Shown piece after piece: positions 47,965 through 56,830 of a stretch of 64,000 nucleotides of DNA. The translations under genes were made by a program, and so were the position numbers. How positions within the stretch are numbered: position 1 is the first letter of the stretch; each line of letters begins with the position of its first letter. The notes under the pieces were generated by a model. It was given only the letters and a program-made list of their open reading frames with translations. It did not search any database and was not told where the DNA came from. This DNA is from JAYODW01 sp038116745 (GTDB lineage Bacteria; Pseudomonadota; Gammaproteobacteria; Ga0077536): the NCBI GenBank assembly GCA_038116745.1, contig JAYODW010000001.1, forward strand, positions 62,001 to 126,000. Direction: 5' to 3'.

Positions 47965-49113
47965 ATGGAAGTTGTGCCGTTCACGATCGACGTTCCGGAG
48001 AGCGACCTCAGGGATCTGCGTGAGCGCCTGACGCGGGCGCGTTTCCCTGCAACTCTCGCGGAGGACGACTGGAGTTACGGAACCAGCGCCGCTTTCATGC
48101 GCGAGCTCCGCGACTACTGGCTGGAAGAGTACGACTGGCGTCGCGAGGAGGCGCGTTTGAACACGCTCATGCCGCAGTTCATTGCGGAGGTGGACGGACG
48201 TCGGATCCATTTCGTGCACGCCAGAGCAGAAACGGCCGATGCGCTGACCCTGGTTATGACCCACGGCTGGCCGGGTTCGATAGCTGAGTTCCACAAGGTC
48301 GTGGAGCCGCTGACCTGCCCGCAGCGTTACGGCGGCGATCCGGCAGACGCTTTTAACGTCCTTTGTCCGTCGATGACAGGGTATGGCTGGTCTGAACCGT
48401 GGCCGGAAAGTGGCTGCGACGCACGCATGGTGGCCGCGCGGCAGGTCAAGTTGCTGCATGGACTGGGGATAGAGCGGTATGCAGTGCAGGGGGGAGACTG
48501 GGGTGGCGTGGTCAGCCCCTACATGGCGATGCTGGACCCTGAGAGGGTGGTAGGTGTACATCTCAACATGTGCTCTACCCGTTCAACTGATGACCCTGAC
48601 GAGGCCCGGGCACAGGGCGTCATGCCGGGGCGGACCTGCATCAGCGTTGACTACTATCGCGAGCAGCGCGGTTACGCGGTGATTCAGAGCCTGAAGCCGG
48701 ATCAGCTGGCCTACGCGCTGAATGATTCACCGCTCGGTCTGGCCGCCTGGATCGTGCAGTGTTTCTATCTCTGGGGAGACCTGACTGATGGTCGGGTTGA
48801 ATCCCGCTTCAGCAAAGACGAACTGCTGACCAACATCATGATTTACTGGGTGACAGGTTCGATCGGTTCCGCTATCCGACTCTACAGGGAGTCTCTGCGC
48901 GCAGGGACTTTTGGGCCGCCGGTCGGATACGTGGCGGCACCGACCGGTGTTGCCTTGTTCAAGGATATTCCCCGTCCCAAACGCGCCTGGGCCGAAGCGG
49001 CTTATAACATTCAGCGCTGGAGTCTGATGCCTGAGGGGGGGCACTTCGCTGCGCTGGAGGCCCCTGGGCTCCTGGTGGATGATATCCGAGCGTTTTTCCG
49101 CCCGCTGCGTTGA
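47965..49113 (+). CDS. Epoxide hydrolase with N-terminal EHN domain
   Basis: A 382-residue enzyme of the microsomal/juvenile-hormone epoxide hydrolase type. The EHN domain is at about 1-100: PFTIDVPESDLRDLRERLTRARFP and WSYGTSAAFMRELRDYWLEEYDWRREEARLN (WLEEYDWR being typical). The hydrolase core has MTHGWPGSIAEFHKVVEPL, nucleophilic Asp in VQGGDWGGVVSPYMA, and His in MPEGGHFAALEAP. No membrane anchor is present, so it should be soluble. I chose ATG 47965 (MEVVPFTIDVPES) with GGAGA upstream; a longer start at 47890 adds an unconserved leader. The Rieske oxygenase gene converges on it with a nine-base gap. Confidence 0.88.
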   Translation: MEVVPFTIDVPESDLRDLRERLTRARFPATLAEDDWSYGTSAAFMRELRDYWLEEYDWRREEARLNTLMPQFIAEVDGRRIHFVHARAETADALTLVMTHGWPGSIAEFHKVVEPLTCPQRYGGDPADAFNVLCPSMTGYGWSEPWPESGCDARMVAARQVKLLHGLGIERYAVQGGDWGGVVSPYMAMLDPERVVGVHLNMCSTRSTDDPDEARAQGVMPGRTCISVDYYREQRGYAVIQSLKPDQLAYALNDSPLGLAAWIVQCFYLWGDLTDGRVESRFSKDELLTNIMIYWVTGSIGSAIRLYRESLRAGTFGPPVGYVAAPTGVALFKDIPRPKRAWAEAAYNIQRWSLMPEGGHFAALEAPGLLVDDIRAFFRPLR

Positions 49114-49122
49114 GCCGATGGT

Positions 49123-50259
49123 TCAGGCTGTCCGGTCCGTGACAGCGCGGTGGAAAAAGGCCAGCGCCGGCTCGTTGGTGCCGAAGGTGATGTGCGGCTG
49201 TGCTCCTGAGTGGAAACCGTTCTGGATCCCTTCGCCGACCGGGAAGTCCTCGTCTTCGACCACGCCGACCACCAGGTCAAAGTTTTTGTCCCAGTGCGCA
49301 CGCGCGCGCTCAGTCTCTGTCGGTTCGGGGGTGTAAAGCGAGAGTTCGACAGCAGATTCATCGGGCGTCCTGCCGGGGAAGATCTGCCACAGCTCAATGT
49401 GGTCAAGCTGCCATACGAGCACGGTGTTCGGGAACAGCACGTAGATGGCGACGATATGCGGCAGCAGGTTCCAGTCGCCCTTGTCGAGTCCCTTGATCTG
49501 TTCGATGGTGCGTCGCGCGGAGACGATGCGGAAGTGCTCTCCCCAGCTGTCGAAGGTAGTGAGGTTGTCGTAGAAGATGCTGCAGATAGAGTTCTTGTGC
49601 AGCACGCAGAAGTGATAGGACTCAAGAAAAGTGTCGAGGAGCAGCTTCCAGTTCATGCGTCGCCTGAGCACAGTGGAGCGATACAGATGAAAGTCTTTCA
49701 ATCCGTAGGCGCCGAGCTCCACCTGCGCCCCCGCGAGGTGCTGATCGAGGTCGAAGTCCGCACCGGGTGATGGACGCACCCAGAGCATCCCGTCCCGCTC
49801 GACAGCGGGCAGTGCGACCAGGCTGCTGTTCGCCCTGGGGACAGACTCAAACGCGTATTCCTCCGGGCGTGCGACCAGGTTCCCGTCGAGGCCGAAGGTC
49901 CAGGCATGGTAAGGGCAGACGAAATTCCGCTGCCGGCCGCAGCCGTCCGCCACCCTCGCGCCGCGATGCCGGCAGACGTTGAGAAAGGAGCGGAATCTGC
50001 CGTCTGCAGCGCGGGTTAGCAGGATTGGCTGGCCACTGAGATCATGGGCGCTGAAGGTATTGGGGCCGGGAAGCAGACCGCTCAGGCCGACGCAGAGCGG
50101 TAACGGGCGGAACAGGCTGTGCTCCTCGCGCGCTGCGAACTTATCGCTGATGTATTCCTCCACGGACTGCAGATAAGGCCGTTCCATCGCCGCCGTCGCG
50201 CCCGAGGCGATGTAGTCGAGGAGGCGCTCTCCAAGCAGCACTTGTTCAGCGTGAAGCAT
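49123..50259 (-). CDS. Rieske non-heme iron oxygenase, alpha subunit
   Basis: A 378-residue ring-hydroxylating-type oxygenase. The Rieske [2Fe-2S] site is Cys96-x-His98 (NVCRHRGARV) and Cys115-x2-His118 (FVCPYHAWTFG). The catalytic domain begins near residue 190, and the mononuclear iron site is in NWKLLLDTFLESYHFCVLHK, with two His and an Asp supplied later (EDEDFPVGEGIQNG). No beta subunit, ferredoxin or reductase gene is in the window, so it may be a single-component-type (alpha3) oxygenase using distant electron-transfer proteins. Such enzymes hydroxylate or demethylate aromatics, steroids or quaternary amines. The substrate is unknown. Confidence 0.88.
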   Translation of the reverse strand: MLHAEQVLLGERLLDYIASGATAAMERPYLQSVEEYISDKFAAREEHSLFRPLPLCVGLSGLLPGPNTFSAHDLSGQPILLTRAADGRFRSFLNVCRHRGARVADGCGRQRNFVCPYHAWTFGLDGNLVARPEEYAFESVPRANSSLVALPAVERDGMLWVRPSPGADFDLDQHLAGAQVELGAYGLKDFHLYRSTVLRRRMNWKLLLDTFLESYHFCVLHKNSICSIFYDNLTTFDSWGEHFRIVSARRTIEQIKGLDKGDWNLLPHIVAIYVLFPNTVLVWQLDHIELWQIFPGRTPDESAVELSLYTPEPTETERARAHWDKNFDLVVGVVEDEDFPVGEGIQNGFHSGAQPHITFGTNEPALAFFHRAVTDRTA

Positions 50260-50313
50260 GTTGGTGCTCCGGGTCAGTTTGACGATGCAGTATAGCCAAG
50301 CGCAGCAGCCGCG

Positions 50314-50751
50314 TTACCAGCCGGCGTTGAGGGAGACTATTAGGCGGCGCAGGAGGTTGATGCTGTAGCCGATCAGCGGCAGAACAGCGGGGAGGAGCCA
50401 GTAACTCAGGGTGGCATGCTGTGTCTCGTAGCTTAACGACATCCTCACCAGGACTAAGAAAAACACGAGGTAGAGCGCCGTCATAGACAGTCTCGCGGCC
50501 CATCTTCGCCGTCGCACAAGGCCCAGTGCGATGACGATCAGTCCGCCGAATAAAATGAGATCGAAGCCATACTGCCACCCCGCAGGATACGCGTCGCTAT
50601 GGCGGATGGTTGCGTACAGGCCGTAGATGCCCGGGAAACAGGCCATCGCGGCGAAGATCCCGATGACCACCAGTTGAAGGCGCGGCGATAGGGGACGCGG
50701 AGCGGGCTGCTGCGCGCCGGCGCGGCGGGTTCCAAATCTCAACAGCCGCAT
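50314..50751 (-). CDS. Hypothetical small inner-membrane protein
   Basis: A 145-residue protein with four predicted membrane segments: LQLVVIGIFAAMACFPGIYGLYATI, FDLILFGGLIVIALGLV, LSMTALYLVFFLVLVRM, and YWLLPAVLPLIGYSINLL (each shown in part). Positively charged loops (VRRRRWAAR) suggest cytoplasmic faces. I do not recognise a family. The start at MRLLRFG (50751) is chosen because upstream in-frame residues are rich in Arg and Ala and look non-coding. It stands next to the Rieske gene, in the same direction and 54 bases from it. Confidence 0.5.
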   Translation of the reverse strand: MRLLRFGTRRAGAQQPAPRPLSPRLQLVVIGIFAAMACFPGIYGLYATIRHSDAYPAGWQYGFDLILFGGLIVIALGLVRRRRWAARLSMTALYLVFFLVLVRMSLSYETQHATLSYWLLPAVLPLIGYSINLLRRLIVSLNAGW

Positions 50752-51145
50752 CGTAAGCCGAGTGTTCGAGAGCGTAGTGGCCCACGTCCGGGAGCGGCGC
50801 CCCGAGCACGGGAATTCCCAGGCAAATCCACCGGCGGCGGGCTTCGCCGCGCGCACAGTTCTTGTTCTGTTTGATTTCCCGGATACATATCGAACGCAAA
50901 AATATCGTTTAATCCAATGAAATTAATGAAAAATACTTTGATTAGATCTGTTTCTCATGTGCTGCGGGCGCTTCTGAAAGTGACCCGGCTTCTGGATTCT
51001 AGGCACCCGTTTGCTGTTAATAGAGCGTAGACGCGACGGGCGGCGGTCACTCTCATCTCCCGGGGTCAAGGCCGTGTCCTTAGCGCGGCGCTGAGGCTTG
51101 TCAGGCGAGACGTTACACTAGCGCGGTACAGGCGCGGGCAAACCT
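50752..51145. other. Gene-free gap with an AT-rich segment
   Basis: About 390 bases between the divergent small membrane protein and the SoxYZ-like gene. Bases about 50875-50970 are strongly AT-rich against a GC-rich background, with TTTAATCC, AAATTAATGAAAAATACTT and TTGATTAGATC. The rest looks ordinary. This is a plausible promoter or regulator-binding region for the two divergent units. I see no RNA gene in it. Confidence 0.45.
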
Positions 51146-51967
51146 ATGAACAGACATGCCATTTACTCGGTAATGATGCTCCTCTTCATTCCGTTGGGGA
51201 GCGTGGCGCAACAGTCCGACATTGACGTCTGGGAAACCTTATTGCGCCCCCAGCATTTTCCGGAACGGGAGATCGCCGAAGGCACCTCGGTCATTGAGCT
51301 CCGGATCCCGCTCCGTGCGGAGGATTCCGGCGTGGTGCCGGTCAGCATTCACGCCAAGATGCCACAGACTCCAGAGCGCTACATCAAGGCGCTGTACGTG
51401 TTCGTTGACAAAAATCCGAAACCTCTGGCGGGACGGTTTGACCTGACGCCGGCGATGGGCAAGGCAGATCTGGCGATGCGGCTGCGCATCAATCAGTTCA
51501 CGCATGTGCGGGCGGTCGCCGAGATGAACGATGGGTCGCTCTTTATGCATTCAGGCTACACGCGGGCCAGCGGTGGCTGCTCTGAGCCGCCCCCTTTCCT
51601 CAAACTCAAGGAAGCCCGTGAGCGGATCGGCGAAATGCGATTTCGCAGTCGGCCGAGCGAGGAAAATTCCGAGGTATCGCTGGCGCACCTGCTGATCAGT
51701 CACCCCAATGTCACAGGCCTTCAGCTCGACCAGCGCACGCGTGCCTACATTCCGGCGGAGTATGTAACCAAGGTGGTGGTCAGCTTCAACGGGGAACACG
51801 TGATGACCGCCGAGACGGATATCTCGATCAGCGAAGATCCCAGCTTCCGCTTCTTTTTCCAGCCGCGTGCGGGGGGCACCCTGACCGCGCAGATGACTGA
51901 CTCCAAGGGGCGCGAGGTGACGCACAGCTTTGAGGTAGAGCCTACGCTCGCCGAGTTGTCTGACTGA
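51146..51967 (+). CDS. Fused SoxY-SoxZ-like sulfur/substrate carrier, quinoprotein-associated type
   Basis: A 273-residue secreted protein with a signal peptide (residues 1-21). The SoxY half (about 25-148) ends at the carrier cysteine region HSGYTRASGGCSEPPP with Cys145, whereas classical SoxY ends GGCGG. The SoxZ half (about 165-267) contains VSLAHLLISHPN, AEYVTKVVVSFNGEHVMTAETDISISEDPSFRFFF and TLTAQMTDSKGREV (typical of SoxZ). Such fusions are known as quinoprotein-dehydrogenase-associated SoxYZ-like carriers. Here the nearest quinoprotein gene lies 7 kb downstream and soxB lies 50 kb upstream. The true cargo is not known. Confidence 0.87.
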   Translation: MNRHAIYSVMMLLFIPLGSVAQQSDIDVWETLLRPQHFPEREIAEGTSVIELRIPLRAEDSGVVPVSIHAKMPQTPERYIKALYVFVDKNPKPLAGRFDLTPAMGKADLAMRLRINQFTHVRAVAEMNDGSLFMHSGYTRASGGCSEPPPFLKLKEARERIGEMRFRSRPSEENSEVSLAHLLISHPNVTGLQLDQRTRAYIPAEYVTKVVVSFNGEHVMTAETDISISEDPSFRFFFQPRAGGTLTAQMTDSKGREVTHSFEVEPTLAELSD

Positions 51968-51972
51968 GCGCA

Positions 51973-52509
51973 ATGGTGGGTCGTGCTGAGGGCGTCCGCG
52001 CCGCGGTTCCGGTCCCGCACTCCTTTCAGCGTCTGGCCGGGCTGTCGTTTGCCTGCTGCGGTCTGGACGCATTGGTGCTCGGGCAGGGGCTGGTTTCGGT
52101 CGGCCTCCTGATTTTGAGCCTGGTCGCGGTCCTTCCCCATGCTCTGCTGCTCGGACATCTTGGACGTCCGGCACAGCACAGCTGGCGACTGATGCTGTCC
52201 ATGTTCGGCGGCGCTGCTGCCAGCCTCGTTCTGATCGCACTGAACAACACCCTTGCGCGTGAGCGTGGGGCGGAACTGGTCACTGCGGTTGAGATGTTTC
52301 GCTCGATGCAGGGCCGTTATCCGGTCAGCCTGCAGGAATTGGTGCCGACGCAGCTCGATGCGGTGCCGCGCGCTAAGTTGCAGTTTATCTACGCGTCGTT
52401 TGACTATCGGGTGAGCGGCGACAGGTGGAATATCAGCTACACCTCAGTGCCGCCTTACAGCACTGTGAATTTCGACTCAGGCACCCGTGAGTGGGTTGAA
52501 CGGCCCTGA
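51973..52509 (+). CDS. Hypothetical membrane protein with a pseudopilin-like C-terminal motif
   Basis: A 178-residue protein. Two hydrophobic segments near the N-terminus (VLGQGLVSVGLLILSLVAVLPH and MLSMFGGAAASLVLIAL, each shown in part) are followed by a soluble C-terminal region. AVEMFRSMQGRYPVSLQELVP resembles the alpha helix and YP-x-SL-x-ELVP turn of type II secretion pseudopilins, but there is no prepilin cleavage site. It follows the SoxYZ-like gene by five bases and is probably co-expressed. I do not recognise a family and infer no function. Confidence 0.5.
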   Translation: MVGRAEGVRAAVPVPHSFQRLAGLSFACCGLDALVLGQGLVSVGLLILSLVAVLPHALLLGHLGRPAQHSWRLMLSMFGGAAASLVLIALNNTLARERGAELVTAVEMFRSMQGRYPVSLQELVPTQLDAVPRAKLQFIYASFDYRVSGDRWNISYTSVPPYSTVNFDSGTREWVERP

Positions 52510-52530
52510 TGCGCGCCTCGAAATCAAGGT

Positions 52531-53172
52531 TCAGTACAGCTCGTTTTTGTAATTGTCTTCGATGAGCGTATCCACTTCGCTGACCACCGCGGGTTCTGGC
52601 TGCGTACCCTCAGTAGCGGTCTGCTCCAGGATCATGCGGCCAATCGAAGGTAAGGCCGATCGGTCCTGACGCGCATCGCTGTCCCACAGGCTGGAGCGGC
52701 GTATGGCTTTCGCGCAATGCAGGTAGGCTTCGCGGACGCTCACTTTTATGCCGAGTGCAGGCGTTCTGCCGCGGACGGTGGCGCGCTCGAGCAGCGTTGG
52801 TTCACGCACCACGCTGGCATGTCCGTTGACGCGCAGGCAATCGTCAAATCCCGGTACCAGAAACAACAGGCCAACCTCCGGGTTAACCGTGATGTTGCTG
52901 AGCGAATCCGCTCGTTTGTTCCCGGGGCGTTCGGGAATGAACAGAGTGTGGTCATCGAGGATCTGCACGAAACCCGGCTGGTCTCCGCGTGGCGAGACGT
53001 CTGCGCGCCCTTCAGCATCCGATGTGCCGAGGCACAGGAAAGGCGAACGGACGATGAACTCCCGGCAGTACTGATCGAGATGGTCGATCGCTTTCGCGAC
53101 GGCCAGCCCTGCGGGTTCACCCATAAACTCGCGAAGCTCGGTTGTCGTGTGAATGGCGGCGTCGGTGGTCAT
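52531..53172 (-). CDS. PPOX-type flavoprotein (pyridoxamine 5'-phosphate oxidase-like)
   Basis: A 213-residue split-barrel FMN protein of the MSMEG_1061/TIGR04025 kind. FIVRSPFLCLGTSDAEGRADVSPRGDQPGFVQILDDHTLFIPERPGNKRADSLSNI (in part: SPFLCLGTSDAEGRADVSPRG and FIPERPGNKRADSL) is the FMN-binding half. VGLLFLVPGFDDCLRVNGHASV and REAYLHCAKAIRRSSLW complete the fold. The reaction is unknown; relatives reduce or degrade small organic molecules or bind FMN as a sensor. The start ATG 53172 fits the family; an upstream start at 53256 adds a Pro/Cys-rich leader. It is divergent from pntA. Confidence 0.83.
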   Translation of the reverse strand: MTTDAAIHTTTELREFMGEPAGLAVAKAIDHLDQYCREFIVRSPFLCLGTSDAEGRADVSPRGDQPGFVQILDDHTLFIPERPGNKRADSLSNITVNPEVGLLFLVPGFDDCLRVNGHASVVREPTLLERATVRGRTPALGIKVSVREAYLHCAKAIRRSSLWDSDARQDRSALPSIGRMILEQTATEGTQPEPAVVSEVDTLIEDNYKNELY

Positions 53173-53275
53173 CGCGCAGGCCCTCCCTGGAGGATGATTC
53201 AAGGGCGCGCAGTATAACGGTCCGGCAAGGCAGGTTTGAGCCTCCGCGGCCGGCATACCTCCCGCCGTAGTTCCG

Positions 53276-53303
53276 TTGTTCAGCAGACCGGGGGCGATAT
53301 AAT
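53276..53303 (+). promoter_or_regulatory. Candidate sigma70 promoter of pntAB
   Basis: TTGTTC (53276-53281) and a consensus TATAAT (53298-53303), spaced 16 bases, lie about 140 bases before the pntA ATG. The resulting leader would be long. I see no clear hairpin or conserved riboswitch in it. The remainder of the 270-base divergent gap has no other recognisable feature. Confidence 0.55.
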
Positions 53304-53442
53304 CCCGCCGCTTTCAAGCATTGTGGACCTGCTCGCGCCGTGGCCTTTCAGCCCGATCAGCGTGAGTGTCGAGCGTGCCGCAATCTTCTGCCAGATGTCT
53401 GCACGTGCAGATAAAGCGACAGCACTGTAAGGGAGAAACACG

Positions 53443-54996
53443 ATGATCATCGCGGTACCGCGCGAAATCTACCCAGGTGAATGCCGTGTGGCGACGACGC
53501 CGGATGTCGTGCGCCAGCTGCTCAAACTCGGATTCGAAGTGCGGGTCGAGCAGGGTGCAGGTGTGGCGGCCAGTTTTTCCGACCAGGCTTATACAGAGGC
53601 CGGCGCGACCGTAATGACTGATACGCGGTCACTGTGGGGTGATGCGGACATCGTGCTGAAAGTGCGGGCGCCGGGGCACCACGAGACGCTGGGCGTGGAC
53701 GAAGTCGAGCTGCTCAAGCCCGGTCAGACGCTTGTCTCCTTTATCTGGCCTGCGCAGAACGAGGACCTCATGCAGCGGCTTGCAGCGACAGGGGCCAGCG
53801 TTCTCGCGATGGACAGCGTGCCGCGGATCTCCCGTGCACAGAAGATGGACGCGCTGTCATCGATGGCGAACATCGGCGGTTACCGCGCGATCATCGAGGC
53901 CGCCACCCAATTCGGGCGTTTCTTCACCGGACAGATCACCGCAGCTGGCAAAGTGCCGCCCGCCAAGGTGCTGATTATCGGCGCGGGTGTGGCCGGGCTT
54001 GCGGCCATCGGTACGGCAAAGAGCCTGGGCGCGATTGTCCGCGCGTTTGATACGCGACCGGAAGTCAAAGAGCAGGTGCAGAGCATGGACGCCGAGTTCC
54101 TCGAGCTTGAATTCGAGGAAGAGGGCGCCGGCCAGGGCGGCTATGCCAAGGTCATGAGCGAAGAGTTCATCAAGGCTGAAATGGCACTATTTGCCGAGCA
54201 GGCACGTGAAGTTGACATCATCGTCACCACCGCGCTCATCCCGGGTAAGCCGGCGCCAAAACTGATTACGGCCGAAATGGTCTCCTCGATGGCGGACGGC
54301 AGCGTGGTGGTCGACCTGGCGGCAGAGCAGGGCGGCAACTGCGAGCTGACCGTGCCTGGAGAGGTGACCCGGGCCCACGGCGTGACGATCATCGGCTATA
54401 CCGATCTCCCCAGCCGACTGCCTACCCAGTCGAGCCAGCTTTACGCAACGAATCTGCGTCACCTGCTGACGGACATGACGCCGGAGAAAGACGGGCAGCT
54501 GGTCATCAACATGGAGGATGAAGCGATCCGTGGCGCCACCGTTATCGAAGCGGGCAACATTACCTGGCCACCGCCTGCGCCGACGCTGTCAGCAGCCCCG
54601 GCAGCGCCGACAGCCAGACCGGCGCCGGAGGTGACAGCGAAGGAGACCCCCAGACGCCCCTGGCTGGCGCCTGCATTGCTCGCCCTCGGTGCGTATTGCC
54701 TGTGGTCCCTGGGCAGCGTGGCGCCTGCGGAATTCATGTCCCATTTCACCGTTTTCGTTCTGTCCTGCTTCGTGGGGTACCAGGTGATCTGGAACGTGAC
54801 GCCGGCGCTGCATACCCCGCTGATGAGTGTCACTAACGCGATCAGCGGGATTATCGTGATCGGCGCGCTGCTGCAGATTTCGTCTTCGTCCGTTCTGGTG
54901 ATGCTGCTGGCCGCGCTTGCGGTGCTGATAGCCACCATCAATATTGCCGGCGGATTTCTCGTCACGCAGCGCATGCTGCGCATGTTTCGTAAGTAG
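53443..54996 (+). CDS. pntA: NAD(P) transhydrogenase subunit alpha
   Basis: A 517-residue alpha subunit of the proton-translocating transhydrogenase, which reduces NADP+ with NADH at the expense of the proton gradient. The NAD-binding domain I (1-380) starts [20 protein letters not shown] and contains [42 protein letters not shown] (in part) and [14 protein letters not shown] Pro/Ala-rich linker (about 380-405) is followed by four hydrophobic segments (about 410-515) of domain II. The length matches E. coli PntA (510), so the gene is not split. AAGGGAGAAACACG precedes the ATG. pntB follows after 11 bases. Confidence 0.95.
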   Translation: MIIAVPREIYPGECRVATTPDVVRQLLKLGFEVRVEQGAGVAASFSDQAYTEAGATVMTDTRSLWGDADIVLKVRAPGHHETLGVDEVELLKPGQTLVSFIWPAQNEDLMQRLAATGASVLAMDSVPRISRAQKMDALSSMANIGGYRAIIEAATQFGRFFTGQITAAGKVPPAKVLIIGAGVAGLAAIGTAKSLGAIVRAFDTRPEVKEQVQSMDAEFLELEFEEEGAGQGGYAKVMSEEFIKAEMALFAEQAREVDIIVTTALIPGKPAPKLITAEMVSSMADGSVVVDLAAEQGGNCELTVPGEVTRAHGVTIIGYTDLPSRLPTQSSQLYATNLRHLLTDMTPEKDGQLVINMEDEAIRGATVIEAGNITWPPPAPTLSAAPAAPTARPAPEVTAKETPRRPWLAPALLALGAYCLWSLGSVAPAEFMSHFTVFVLSCFVGYQVIWNVTPALHTPLMSVTNAISGIIVIGALLQISSSSVLVMLLAALAVLIATINIAGGFLVTQRMLRMFRK

Positions 54997-55007
54997 GGGC
55001 GCGCGTC

Positions 55008-56399
55008 ATGGGAACCGGAATCGTTACAGCCAGCTACATCACAGCGGCCATCCTGTTCATCCTCAGTCTCGGGGGGTTGAGCAACCCTGAAACTGCACGG
55101 CGCGGCAACACCTACGGTGTTGCCGGCATGCTGATAGCCGTCATAGCAACTGTCGCCAGCGAACAGGTCTCGAATTACGTCGCCATCGTGCTGGTCATGC
55201 TGGTTGGCGGCGGCCTCGGCGTGGTGGCAGCTCTGCGTGTGCAGATGACAGAGATGCCGGAACTGGTTGCGATCCTGCACAGCTTTGTCGGTCTGGCAGC
55301 GGTGCTGATCGGCTTCGCGACCTATCTTGCCGGTCTGGATGGGTTCCACGGTGTGGAGCGCACCATTCACGAGGTCGAGATCTATCTCGGGATCCTGATC
55401 GGTGCGGTAACCTTCACCGGGTCCGTGGTCGCGTTCGGCAAGCTGCGCGGGAAGATCGACGGCAAACCCTGGCTCCTGCCGGGACGCCATTTCATCAACC
55501 TGGCTATCGGCCTTGCCTGTATCTGGCTCGGCATGCGCTTTACGGGCTGTGACAGCACCGGATGGGGTGTCACTATCCTGCTGGGGATGACGCTGCTGGC
55601 ATTTGCCTTCGGTGTGCACATGGTCATGGCCATAGGCGGCGCCGACATGCCCGTAGTGGTCTCCATGCTCAACAGTTATTCGGGCTGGGCGGCGGCGGCG
55701 ACCGGATTCATGCTGTCCAACGACCTTCTCATCGTGACCGGCGCCCTGGTCGGTTCGAGCGGCGCGATTCTGTCCTACATCATGTGTCGTGCGATGAATC
55801 GTCACTTTCTCGCGGTGATCGCCGGCGGGTTCGGCACCTCGGGCGGTGCGACCAGCGCCACCTACGAGGGCGAGGCAGTGCCGCTGAGCGCAGAGGAAAC
55901 TGCCGAGCTGCTGCGCGAGGCGGCGTCGGTTGTGATCGTGCCCGGGTACGGAATGGCGGTCGCGCAGGCCCAGAACACGGTGTTCGAGATCACGCGCATT
56001 CTTAAGAGCAAGGGCAAGGAAGTGCGCTTTGCCATTCACCCGGTAGCGGGGCGTATGCCGGGCCATATGAACGTTCTGCTCGCGGAAGCCCGGGTGCCGT
56101 ATGACATCGTGCTGGAAATGGACGAAATCAACGAAGACTTTCCGCAGACTGATGTCGTGCTGGTGATCGGCGCTAATGACATCGTGAATCCTTCTGCCCA
56201 GGACGAGCCGAACAGCCCGATCGCCGGTATGCCGGTACTTGAGGTGTGGAAAGCGGGTACGACCGTGGTGCTCAAGCGCAGCATGGCCAGCGGCTACGCC
56301 GGGGTCGATAACCCGCTGTTTTTCCGCGAAAACACACGCATGCTGTTCGGCGATGCCAAGCAGAGTCTCGATTCGGTGCTGTCTGCGCTGAACGCCTGA
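55008..56399 (+). CDS. pntB: NAD(P) transhydrogenase subunit beta
   Basis: A 463-residue beta subunit (E. coli PntB 462). About eight to nine membrane segments at 1-260 include the proton-channel residues region [22 protein letters not shown]. The NADP-binding domain III starts near 285 with [16 protein letters not shown], then [38 protein letters not shown] and [18 protein letters not shown]. The domain III residues Asp/Asn in GANDIVNP position the NADP. The stop lies just before a DUF1232 frame. It is encoded with pntA as one operon. Confidence 0.95.
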   Translation: MGTGIVTASYITAAILFILSLGGLSNPETARRGNTYGVAGMLIAVIATVASEQVSNYVAIVLVMLVGGGLGVVAALRVQMTEMPELVAILHSFVGLAAVLIGFATYLAGLDGFHGVERTIHEVEIYLGILIGAVTFTGSVVAFGKLRGKIDGKPWLLPGRHFINLAIGLACIWLGMRFTGCDSTGWGVTILLGMTLLAFAFGVHMVMAIGGADMPVVVSMLNSYSGWAAAATGFMLSNDLLIVTGALVGSSGAILSYIMCRAMNRHFLAVIAGGFGTSGGATSATYEGEAVPLSAEETAELLREAASVVIVPGYGMAVAQAQNTVFEITRILKSKGKEVRFAIHPVAGRMPGHMNVLLAEARVPYDIVLEMDEINEDFPQTDVVLVIGANDIVNPSAQDEPNSPIAGMPVLEVWKAGTTVVLKRSMASGYAGVDNPLFFRENTRMLFGDAKQSLDSVLSALNA

Positions 56400-56409
56400 G
56401 GATGCCGCT

Positions 56410-56745
56410 CTGGTCGCTGGGCGGAAGCGCGGCAGGACCCTGAGCAGGCGCCTGCGCGGCCTAGGTCGTTACCTGCGCACAGAGCTAGGTGCTGCGCGGC
56501 TTCTGACGCAGGACAAAACGTGTCCCGCACTGCCGCGGCTGTTACTGGCCGCGCTGCTGCTGTACGTCCTTTCTCCAGTGGATCTCATTCCCGATGCGAT
56601 CCCGATCCTCGGCCTTCTGGATGAAGTGGTGCTTGTTCCTCTGGTGTTCTGGCTGGCCCTGCGTCTGCTGCCGGCTGGCAGGTGGGAAAGCTACCGTGCC
56701 CGGGCGAGACAGGCACTCGCGGCTGAGACAGGGACCACGCGCTGA
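56410..56745 (+). CDS. DUF1232 (YkvA-type) small membrane protein with non-standard start
   Basis: An open frame right after pntB whose translation contains LLLYVLSPVDLIPDAIPILG and LLDEVVLVPLVFWLALRLLP, the strongly conserved DUF1232 signature, then RWESYRARARQALAAETGTTR. The frame is open from 56392 to the stop at 56743-56745 but has no ATG, GTG or TTG before the conserved core; the first GTG lies inside the LSPVDLIP motif. CTG 56410 is my choice because GAGGA (56398-56402) lies seven bases upstream, giving 111 residues, a normal family length. CTG 56440 or 56452 are alternatives. A lost start codon (pseudogene) or a sequencing error is also possible. The function of the family is unknown. 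Confidence 0.6.
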   Translation: MVAGRKRGRTLSRRLRGLGRYLRTELGAARLLTQDKTCPALPRLLLAALLLYVLSPVDLIPDAIPILGLLDEVVLVPLVFWLALRLLPAGRWESYRARARQALAAETGTTR

Positions 56746-56830
56746 GGTAAGGAATCGAGAAGGAGTAAGCTGACCGCCATCCCGCCGGCGACAGGGTCGG
56801 CGGCTGACTACCTCCGATGGCGATCGAGAG

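Noticed and set aside
40603..50259. Nitrate reductase or formate dehydrogenase assignment for the two molybdoenzymes
   Set aside because: Neither carries partner genes, Tat signals or the neighbouring chaperones typical of those systems, and the surrounding genes point to organic substrates. Only the superfamily can be supported.
54459..56066. 535-codon minus-strand open frame opposite pntA and pntB
   Set aside because: The opposite strand encodes well-conserved PntA and PntB. The antisense product is His/Arg/Gln-rich with no domain.
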